DNA of 64,000 nt, taken from positions 62,001 to 126,000 of the forward strand of contig CAJQUW010010445.1 in NCBI GenBank assembly GCA_907163375.1, written 5' to 3'. Positions 26,401 to 38,400 of the stretch are shown here, piece after piece (positions within the stretch are counted from its first letter, which is position 1; each line of letters opens with the position of its first letter). Position numbers and translations under genes: made by a program. Origin of the DNA: Prostheceraeus crozeri. Lineage: Eukaryota; Platyhelminthes; Polycladida; Euryleptidae. The notes beneath the pieces were generated by a model that worked only from the letters and a program-made list of their open reading frames with translations, did no database searches and was not told the DNA's origin.

Positions 26401-29400
26401 AAGTTTTTTGTTAGCAAATGAATGGAACGATGTAACATTGATTTTGATAAAACGTTAAGTTGAAAGGATTTGCGTACTATTAATAAATGCAAATACTTTC
26501 CTAAAGCATTTATACTCGCCTATATTTTGACGCACATTCCATTTTTACAGCCTGCAATATTGACATCAAACTTTTCGCATAAGAAGTGGTGAAGTTGGAA
26601 TAACTGCATGTGGTGCGAAGAGATTCAAAGATATAGCCATTCAATATATAGTGCATCTTCAATATCAAACCACTACCTCTCAGATCGCATGTGTGTGAAT
26701 ATTATAGTAAATTTGACGACAACAGATGACCCAATGTCCCAAAACGCAATTGGATGTAGCCTAGCATTAAATTTGCTAAAGAGTGTACATTTTGCCATCG
26801 AAAATAAGTCACATTTGCAAACTTTATTTTTACACACTACTTGTAAAGTTCCCGACACCGCACTAGCCATATGCTACAAGATGATATAAAAGTATGAATT
26901 TGGTTTCTCAATATCCATTCCATATAGTACAAACAAGCACGCATGAAACAAAGGTCATTTTCCACGACCGGAAAATATCAGAGAAGAAAAAAAATGCATG
27001 AAGCATAAATTATGTTGTGGTTAATACATGCCCATTAAACACAGGAATATATCCCTAGGCCTGCAAATAATTATGAGTAAACCATGTCTATGCGACAACC
27101 TAAATGAATAGACAAACCGAGACCATCACATCCAAGATGAAAACTGATACAGGTTCCGATCGATACAATAGTCAGGGTTACTGATCTCGAATCCTAAACG
27201 TTCTATCTCTTGTTCTGGCAGTGGAGGCCAATTTTGTCACTTGTCATCACCTTCTGTCTTTCCGAGGGCAGATTGAAGGTATCGTCTCATAGTATCAGCA
27301 TTTAACCATTTTCGTCTGATGGCCGGAAAAGTCTCATGCATGACTGCAGGATGACATAAGTCTGAATTCGAGTTCTAAATCTCCATTCCATAAAATATGT
27401 AACCTCCATAAATAGTATCCCTTAACACCACCGAAGGACGCTTCTAGCCGATACATCTTATTTCTCAACCAGACAGAGGCACAACGTTCTGCCGTATGGC
27501 ATCCAGAGAAGCATTAAGTCATTCTTCGTTATCAAAATAATCAATCAAATGACAAGTGTCCAAATTGTAAGCCGAATTCCCAACTCGTCTATTCTAGGAT
27601 CTATGCGTGATTGGGAACTACCATTTTTATTTGTTCAATATATTCGATATGCGACAAATATTCTTGATTAAACACTTCTCATTTCACTACACAGCGCAAT
27701 TGAAATCCTTTTTCTACACTACATGTACTCGTACGTAAATTTAAATTCTTGTTGTATTAAAATCAGAAACCGCTTAATTAAAATAATGCAAACTTTACAT
27801 TATGTAGCTAATTATATGACATATTATAACAGATCACTCTTCGACCTTCGCCTAGTTAGTGAAAATACGTGCGATGGTGAGAAATGCGTATTAGAATGTT
27901 TCAACGTCTTGGTCACAGAGAGAGAGATTTGTATATAAGTCTCTACATAATTCTATCAATATAACTACGACAAAAATTCACCTATTTTCTTTCATCATGA
28001 ACAATGATAAGATAATAAGCATCAATGATAAAATTGCATCATGAACAATGATAAGCAGGCTAGCAATTTTTCGCAGAGCCAGAAATATATAGGGGAAAGT
28101 GAGGTGGTATGAGCCAACCTGAATCAGAGCAACGCAGCATTTTCTCTTTTCCACTTATGAATACCTATATACTGTAGAATGTTGTTAAATAGACCACGGA
28201 ATAACAACTGGCAGCTTAGGTACCCTTAAAAATTCTTCAATTCAAAATAATTATAAAAAAATTCTGACTTTTGATTTTGGGTGGGAAGTATGGGCCACAA
28301 GTATGGGAAGTATGGGAAACATGGTGAGGAGGAATTGGCCACTTGCGAAATCTACGATTTGATCGAATAATAGGCCTATATGCATTCCTCACTTCGTGGT
28401 ATTAAAGATGCATGTACTTCTTAACAAATAATCGCATCAATTATGTTAGTTTCAAGTGCAGGCCCGATGCATATTTAGACATATTGCATTTTTGTACTGG
28501 TATAGTCAAGCATAGATTTTCGTGAATTTTACATCAACTGTAGTCTGTTACACAGAATTAATTCGAGCGGGGTATTGATTTCCTGAACTAAAAAGTATGG
28601 ACTATGAAGAAAGCGCGGTCTATTTTGCAGAGGCACTATCACATCATGTGAATAGAAACATAAGCTTCAATACTCTCATCGTATTGAGTGTCACAAATGC
28701 TAGTCACGTATGTATAAGGCATCAAAGCCAATAAGCTTCGACAAACTAAGATGTCCACTTCGCCATTGAATTCGTGTCCGACAGCTCTTCGTATGAGAGC
28801 TTATAATTCACGAAGTCTACTCAGAACGTCCTTCCATTGGACATGTCTTCCCAAACTGAAATACGTAGTCAATCTTGATGTGATTCAGTATTTTTTTGGA
28901 AAAGCGTAGGAAATCTTGGGTTATAAAAATTGTGCAGTAGAAGTGGAACATCGCTGATCGCTCACTTAGTAAGTCTGAACCTAAGCAATTAATGTGCATT
29001 ATCATGCTAGATCATAATGAAGGGCTATCATTTGATTTATTTCTTGCAGGAGCGTAGCTTGAAGTGGCTTTGGACCAGCCCATACCACCCCCGATTAGGT
29101 GGCCCATACTTCCCCAGAGAGTACCCAAAAAATAGACCTTAAATAATATTTAAGGAGAAATACTATTTTCTCAATACTGAAGTGAGACAACAAAGCGGCT
29201 AACTTGACAATGCTAAAGAGAAATTACTTGATTAAACAAATTTTCGGTGAAATAGTAGAAATATGGCGATTCAAAATTCAAAACTATGTCTGAAACGTAT
29301 TCACTTGCATGTCTCCTAAGCCAATGCAACTGAAGAGTTTATAATTACGTGTTAATGAGTAAGTGCAGCATGTAACCAATATGCAAATATTTCACTTAAT

Positions 29401-32400
29401 ATTTCATCTACCACGTGCCCAAACCTTCTCAATTTCCCCTACATCTTCATCAGACGTTCAACCGCAGATTGTACACAACAAAGCCTATTATTGTAAGGAA
29501 ATATCTGTATTGCTATCACCACTGACATAACACTACGGCCAATTAAAAAGAGCAAATTTCGGTGTATAGAAAGTCAAAATGCCAGCATGCAATGTAACGT
29601 GTGAATATATGTATCAACTATACCATCAAGTTAGTATCATTTTCTTGGTAGATTATTATGTTACAAGACACTTACAAAGAAAAAGGACAAATATATTCTG
29701 TTCACATATATTTATCTCCATACATGTCACTATAGCGTCAAGAAAGCCGAGTATATCATGGTTTTCAGTAATTGACATTTCAAAAAATCACTAAGTTACC
29801 AACATACGAAAGGCGATGTTATTGAAACTAAAACGCAAAGAAGTGAAGCTGCGCGCACCGAATGATATATTTAGACCGGCGCAGACAACAATAAAACATT
29901 CCTATGTCGACGCGGAAACTAAAACTGTGACAGATGTGGCTTACCCCATGGAACACGCTTCGACAGACCGATAAGAGAGAATGAGATTTAGAAAATATCA
30001 GATCTATCAACAGTACACACATTATGTGTATACTTCAATCTGAAAAACTTTCATGGTGTGATAAGACATTTTTTTCATATTTATTATTTTTGTTTAAAAG
30101 GATTGATCAGCCGGCCTTTAAGTATATGAATTCACGATTGAATACGTAAATTTGAATGAATGATGTGATGTCCCCGCAGACACCATTTGGTGATGCGAAA
30201 GAATAGATTGAGACAAGAAATCTCCGTAAATATCTCAAAGTCAATGCCTAGATGTACGAAGAATTATGTCCTGCTGGAAAAAAGATTGACACCACTCGCT
30301 TCGAAGCTTAGAATGATGAAATGTATACTTGAGCATCTGTTTAAAATTGAATGTAGCAAAATTGCAGTCATCATGATGGATAGTATGAATCAGCATAATT
30401 AAGTATCGCAATAATGATTCAAGTATACATGTAAACTTAATTAAATTCCTGGCTAATTCATGCTTTCAACAGATGGTCCGATGACCTTGTGGTTAGATGG
30501 TGTGCTTTTACGTCCTCTAACTCCAACATCGCTAGATCGAACGTGCCGACGACTGATGAAGCCAAAAATGCCGAAACATGTCTCTTAGCAGTTGCATCTG
30601 TTGAGATTTCATAAGCATCAACTGTACAGACATTGTTGTCAGATACAAAGATCATGTTGCCCAACGGTTTTGTCTAAATTATTTTAGGAAAATCAAATGG
30701 ACCAATAAACATTTACTTTGTATAGGGGTTGTCATCCAACAAAAATCATGTCTTAGCTAAGGACTTTGTTTTCGACATATCTATAAATCTGCATTTTCAA
30801 TTAAGTATGCTTGATCACAATATTCAGTTAAAAAAATAATAGTGATGTTAATTGGTACAATTGAGTGTCCGATTATCCGGTACCGAATGACTACTTTAAG
30901 TGTATAATGAATTACTTCACAAAAAGTTATTTTCTAAGTATTTACTAGGTTTCATTAATAACACAATCGCAGTCAAAAATCATGATGAATAACTTGATCT
31001 CCATGAAATATTATCAGCGTCTCAGCGCACATGTATGATATTCATACAATAGATTTCTAAAATTTCAGTTAGGATCCATCTTTTAAAGTGACGGCATGCA
31101 ATTACACTGTAATAATCTTTCAGTTAGCCTTCAGTGTATTCGCTTACGTGCGAATAAAAGCGGTTTTCTCGTTATGTACAAGGAAATATTTCGTTCACAG
31201 TTGAAAATTTCGTCAGAGACTGATATATCTATTAATAACTTTTTCATCATACCACACACGCAACTGACACTTTTGCTTGAATTTTCGTGCAACATACTCA
31301 CTTTTCCTGCAGTAAACGGCTGGGGATCAATCCTGCACGACCACATCCTCCGTCTTTAACAGCCTGCCACCAATGAGGATCTTCTGTATTGACTAGACGG
31401 AGAATTTCGCCACGTGTGAATGAAAGACCCGCTTCTCGACATGGTATCAATTTGTCACCAGAAGGATTGTAGGAGAACAGGGCACGGACAAAATTTTCTC
31501 CTGATGATTCATTAAACCCGGCAACATGAGAAGAAGGGCACAGCTTCAGACGAACTTCGCCAGTGATGTTTGTCTGCAAAATCATAGCTAAAAAGCTACA
31601 ACATGATAAATTATAATGATATTCCTGTGAAGTTATGTGATCAAACTATTTGGTTTACAGCGAATATTCAGCGATGAATTTACGTTCTGTCATTTCTCCG
31701 AGAGAAAATATCTCTGGGAAAATGATGGAGCAGCACATAGTTCTTAACATCGTCAAAATCGTGCAAGCTAATGCCAAAAACAGGTGCTTCTACCGTAGCG
31801 GAACTTTACTTTATTGACCAATGTTATCAACTGAATGTAAATAGAAACATGCTACATACTGCTGATAAGTTCATTGTATGGTTAACGTATTAATAAGAAA
31901 ATGACATCTAGAAGCTGTCATACATCTTACAAAAATTATAAAACAAGCTTACATCGAAAGTCGCTAGAAAATTCACGAGAAAAGACCAGTTCAGACGAAG
32001 TGAACATCAATTTCATAAAATGCAGGGTACTATAATTCGGCAATGAAGATGGATTACATGTATTTTCATTAGTATTATGCGATCATGGTTGACATCTCCG
32101 CGAAACTAAAAAAATCAAGCTTCAGCCTCACGTCACTACAAATTCACGTGCCTAACTTGCAATTATTTTTATATCGTCTGTTTGCAGACCGCTATGTAGA
32201 ACATCGAAGAAACATTGTGAATAGAGATAATATGAATGCCATCTCAGACCATTTAACTGAGAACATGCCTTGACTGTGCATTGTAAATTTCAGAGGATCG
32301 ATGGAAAAGCCAATTTATATTAACAAAATATTCTCAATATATCTCGCCTATCAAAACCATAGACACTCTCAAGGGGACTAAAGGATTTTTAGCGATAAAT

Positions 32401-35400
32401 AGAAGAAAGTGCGTCTTTTAATTGATTCCTTTACAGGAGTTGGCCCATATCTTTTGGTCAAACAAATGGCGAGCTTGTTTTGAACCTTTTCAAAATCATG
32501 AAAGATAACCTCTCGTCCGCACCTGTCAAAAGCCATTGTTGACACAATTGTGAAGCATGAATATCTGTCGCATTTTTTGCTTCTTCTTTAAAAGGTAAAA
32601 AAACAGATTCCTAAATGATTTCCACAATATCCACTTACTTAACAGATGGAGTGACTAACTTTCACAAGCAGACTGCAGCAACTGTCAAATACTGGCTTGC
32701 TTTCTCTGCTTGCATGTTCAATCTACCCTACACTGTCTTCAGTTACAGCATCATCCTCACAGTAACAATTTCCGCACTTAGGTCAATGACTACGTTTTAA
32801 AGTTATTTAATTCATTTAAATCTCGTGTTTGGCTTACCAGCAGGTTGATGACATCCATAGGATCTTGTCCTGTCACACAGTGGTCATTGATTTCCTGAAT
32901 TTCGTCACCGACGCTAAGTGCCGCTGCAGAAGGGAAGCACTTACATGTAAGACATAAATCGATCTTGATGTTAACTTGAAGCTGCTATTAAAGCGACAGA
33001 AATCATGACTCATGAAAAATTGGATCTGAAAATGTTATTTTTAATGACTGAAAAACAATGTCACAATCATCCCTTGAAAGTTGAAATTATAAACTTCAAA
33101 GACGATGATAATTCAGGCTGTATTGAGTTCCGCAGAAAACGGTTTTTGAATGATTCAGATCAATGTTTCTCATTGTTTGATAGGCTGGGGGGGGGGGGGT
33201 TCTCTTAATACACTAGACAGGGTGCAGTTATTTTTTATAAATCAAAGTTGCTTTTACAGAACCCGCATAAAATATTTTGAATGAAATTTGTATGCTAATA
33301 ATTCGGGCTGACATATTTAAACATAATGTTTTGAACGTGGTTAAAAAAACAGTGCTTTTGATCTTTTTCAATTTTTTTGTTTTTGTTTTTTCCTATAACA
33401 GGCGTCTTTCCTTTTTTCGACACACAATCCACAATTTTTAAGACGATGTAATCCATTCTATTCATGCATAATTGCAGATGAAATGTCAACAAATCAAACT
33501 TTTGACAAATACACTTTCGCAATACTTAGTAGAGCGAGTACAGTTTAGTCTATGACTGCAGAAGGCAATTATCGAATCTACCGGCTACCGCGGCAAAATT
33601 TAAGCGGAATTGCGATGCTTAGGCAGTTTATCATCAATATCACCATGGCAAGGTTGCTAAACTCATAAGATTTGCGTGCAACAGCAGACTTCAAGAAGAT
33701 ATTTTTGTGAATGATTGCTTCTTACTTAATTCCGCCAATGAACGTGATGAATTTGAAATCCTCTAAAGAAAGCTGAGTGATATTGAGTGTGCTGAGTGAG
33801 TGGCGTGTTGAATGAATATCCCTAATCATCAAAAGCTGTTTTACTAAAATTTCTATCCATTCAATATGGTTGTTTTGTCATTCTTTGTTTTCTTTTACAA
33901 CATACCAGTAATATATTTTTTGATTGTCACTTTGTATTTTCTATCATCGTCTCTAATACTCACAGATGAATCTAATTCTGTGCTAATACTACACAACAGT
34001 GTTGTGCAGCAACATTGCCTACCCGATCAAATTTGTAAAAAAGTACGATTATCTTCATAGCACATTCATAAATACAAATCAATATTGAACAGCCATTTTT
34101 AGTATGTAAGAATGGCCAGAAAATGCGAAAAGAAACAAAACTAAAAAATGTGTTTAGCCACCTCTAGAGGCCTGTATTTTTTGCAAAATCAACAGCAGTG
34201 GGCAATTTTGCTACAACACTGTATATTATTTACCTCTTTTCACTTTTTCTTCTATTTATCTTTATCTGGATACATTATTTATTTCTTCGAAGGTGAACAC
34301 GTGCATAAATTAAATGTGTATGAATTGAAAAAGAAATGATAAGCATTCCGAAATAAATGACAAAATGCCACTTTCAGTGATAATCAAACTTAAAATGCCA
34401 TTATTAAGCATTCTAACTAAAACCTTTCCCCAAATAAAAGTAGTCTTTTTGGATAATTAGTATTACAATATATTATTCTTTCTTGTAATTCACCAAGTCG
34501 CTAGAGACGAAATTAATTTAATTCTGTTTAAGTGCTACCCCGATTCTCGTCAAATTACATGTATATGAAAAACAAAAACACATAAAAACATATTATAAAT
34601 ATGATAGATGAAAAATCATTTTTGCAACCCTAAGATTATATCACAAAACATTATATTATGAATATAAAGCATAATTATGTTATCAATTTTTTTACAAGGA
34701 TACGACTCAAAACCCATTGGAGATTAGGTAAAATGAGAAAGAAGTTAAGGCTTGATGCTTACATTAAATGTATGTCTTAGTTACGTTTACGCAATTTCAA
34801 AAACTGTTGGTTGAAAAAACGTCGAATTTCTCATACCCGAAGTGCGTCTGAAATACATTAATGAAACTGTAAATATTAAAACAAATATACGCAGGAACTC
34901 TAATGTCCTAATGCTTGGCGAAGACATTTTCCATGTACATGGAAAGATACTTGCATATTATAACAAGTGAGAGAATATTTCAACAGATACTTGATGAAAT
35001 ATGCTGTAATGATTCTTCCCCACACAGACGCTTCACCTTCTCGGTTTGATCCCTGAAAGTGAATGTCAGATGCAACAAGCAATGTAGTAATCTTAGTCTG
35101 TAAAGTTAATCTTAACTTACTAACAAAGAAAATCAAGCAAGATGCAATTAACTACCGAAGCTCTTTCGAAATATTCAAGGCTCTACCGAAACGAATGTTC
35201 GATGCACCTCTAAAAATTCCAGGAACGATTTAAATATAGCAATGTCGATTGACTTACCACATCGATCTGCAGCTCCTCCATGCATGATACGAGCAATAAG
35301 AACAGCACCATTTCTATCATTGATCTTTATTGTTGCTCCAAGAGGCTCCTGCTTCTTCACTAATCGCAAAGCTTTGACGCTCACATCATCTTCATCCACT

Positions 35401-38400
35401 TCGTAAGGTACCTCGGGCAACTTTGGAACATATTCTTTGTTTGCAATCATATCATGACATTGAAGAAGAGCCTTCGTAAAAGGACGACGCAGTAAATTCA
35501 CAAGTTCTTCAGCTTCCGGTAAGAAATAGTAACAACGAAGGAGATCATATGCCTGTACATAAAAGAAGCAACTGCATAGACTGCATGCACAATATAGATT
35601 GAATAAGTTATGCTATATGTCATCATACAGCTAACAGATAGTGAAATTTTAACCATCTTTAGGCTCATGCAGCAGAGATGTAACATGACAGAGACCGGAC
35701 AGGACCGGATCTTACCGTCTGCTTATTCAAATGAGTTAATGACGCATTTATGTGTCTATGTAAGCAATAAGTATGACATTTCCTTAGATGAAATAGGCAC
35801 AATTAAGCCAATTTTTTAGGACTACATGTATGACTGCTGCCTAAGCACATGGATCACGTGACTGTCCGATTTGTGGGACACAATCTTAAAGGATGTTCAC
35901 AAAAGATGATACATATACTGTATGTTGAAGACTGTGTCAGCTGATCTAGCGGTTTGAAAGTAGGACTATTTATGAAATCCTCCATGAACCATCAGAAACA
36001 AATTATTTTTTGAGAGAAATATAGGTTTTGTAGCTCATGAAAATTCCGTCTTTGAAAATATGCTTCGAGGTTTTCCTGGGAGAGTTCATCAGACCAAGTT
36101 AGAAGACCATTTCGACCAAGAACAGTTATAACCAATTATACAAGTTTGTATGAAGACATACTCGTATGTTTTAGACATGCAGTAGGCTCATGCGCTTACA
36201 TCCATGACAAAAAATTTGAATGACATTCAAAATCAGTTGTTGCGTCAATGCGATTGTGTTCTTCACGTTTTGACTTTGTCACTGAACCACTTGTGGTGCA
36301 TACAGTTGGACCTCCACCGAATCCGACCGCGATACAAATGACATGCGATGTTGATTACATTTCAGGCACGATAGCAAGCATCAAACTCAGTTGGGTGTAA
36401 GTTTTCAATTTATCAACACTCAGAAATATATCAGTTTAACATCGCTTTACTTTCTGCCATTAGGATTCTGATTAATCAAATGCGAAGATTGCCTACGATC
36501 ATCTCATGTGCGATGTCACATGCATTCGCACTAGCCCGTTAATATAGCAACATGTAATATATGTGATGTACACTCAGAAAATCTCATTTCATCGGATGCC
36601 ATGACAGCTGTTAGATTCTTTAAACCTTTATGAGTCAATCTAAATTATCATGAGATAGCCTGCATGAAGCAAGCATATAGATAAAGTATGCTTGGTTGAT
36701 ACATTATCTGTACCATTCTTTATCATCAATATCATCATTTATGCATCTCACACTAAAAGCACGCGAACAAATCCATGTGCTGCTGTTTACGTAGTAGGCA
36801 TCTCTAACTGCACATCAAGTTACTTGTTCTGTGACATCACAATATAATTTACGAGATTACAAACACTATTTATGCATGCAGCATGTATAATTCCCCATTA
36901 GTCTTAACAGTGCGAAAATCGAAAATCGACTACGGCTCCGGTAAATGAGCTCGGTTCAGGAACAGACCATGTTCACTTATTGCATGCTTTGTTGATGGAA
37001 AAATTAATTGTCTAGTTTCTCTCCATAGACCTACATGAATACTGAATGGTTGCCTTATTTAAGAGAGGTTTGCAATGACAGCAGGGCTGCGGAAGCGATT
37101 GATTTTTATTCGCTTCCGCTTCCACTCAACCGCTTCCAATTATTGAAGACCGGATATGGGCTACACACACCCTATTTCGAGCCCCCTTTTCTTCATTTTC
37201 CACGTTTTTTACGAGTTATAGGTTCTGATGTTAACACTGCGCAGTCGCCACGAACTTTCTGTCGTAAACTCTAGCTGACTTGTATGTGTATTGACCTTTG
37301 GGAAATTGTGAAATAAAAACATCATATTTTCCCAACACGTGTGTAGTAAAAAAATATTGAACAACTAAGAGTGTGTTTGAGAATGCTAAAATGAAATTGC
37401 CTCAAGACACACCAATCCGCATTGTGTGAATTTATCATTGATAAGACGATACTGAGGTTTTCTGAGTTCTAATGCCAGTGTTCTGAGATAATACACCTTC
37501 GTTTTCATCATAATGAGAAAATTAGAAGTAACTACGCTTAGTAATACATGTTCCAATTTGTAATTAGGTGTAATAGGGTGAGCACTATTACTTAAATCAT
37601 ATCAACAAGATTTAAGATCAAAAGTCAGAAGTGCCTCGCCTCGTCCTGACACGCGAATTGCGTCAGTCATTAGTATCATGATACTTTCGGAAGCGGAAGC
37701 AATCGTCGGGCATTCGCTTCCGCTTCTGCACCCCTGAAGTACAGAAAAACTTCATACTCGACAGAAAATGAAAACACTTCACATGAAACGCCAACTCTCC
37801 TCAGAGAGCTCTTTCTAGTCACTTCATACATCATAGCACATTTCTTTAAGAGCGTTGTTTAATGTGGTATTTTCCAAAATGTTTCCACCATCGTAACAGA
37901 CATTGACCTACTTGGAGAAAAATAGGTCTAAAGCTTTGATCTTTAAAATGAATCGCAAAATTAACTTTGCATTGCACTGAAAACTAGTCTAAAAATACCT
38001 ACACTTTACATATCACAAAAGTCATGGGAATGTCGGAGATTTAGGTTCATAGATAATTGGCCTTTTGAATGCATGCTGCAAATTAAGGCCGTGAAGTCAG
38101 TCAATCATTAGCTGATTGTAGTTTGAAACTGTAAGGACTCGATGTCCTCTGACATTTTTGCTTTTTTGTGATGTCACTCCTGATGAAGATTGGTTGATAT
38201 ATGTCATCATATTGCCAATAGAAACCGATTAACATTAAATAATTCATTTTTTTGATTTTTACGTTTTTATATTGAATGCATGAACAATCTCATCTCTGAA
38301 GATTTCCAATAGCAGGTTTTCTCACTTAATGAAACGATAAACACTTACTCTATTCAATTATTAAAATATACTGCCGTATCAACACTGCGCGGTAATGATC

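Noticed and set aside
28000-28060. Repeated ATCATGAACAATGATAA as a possible short repeat array
   Set aside because: Only two copies with irregular spacing; too few to be an array.
33187-33200. Run of about 13 G
   Set aside because: A simple homopolymer, possibly length-variable or an assembly artefact; no function inferred.
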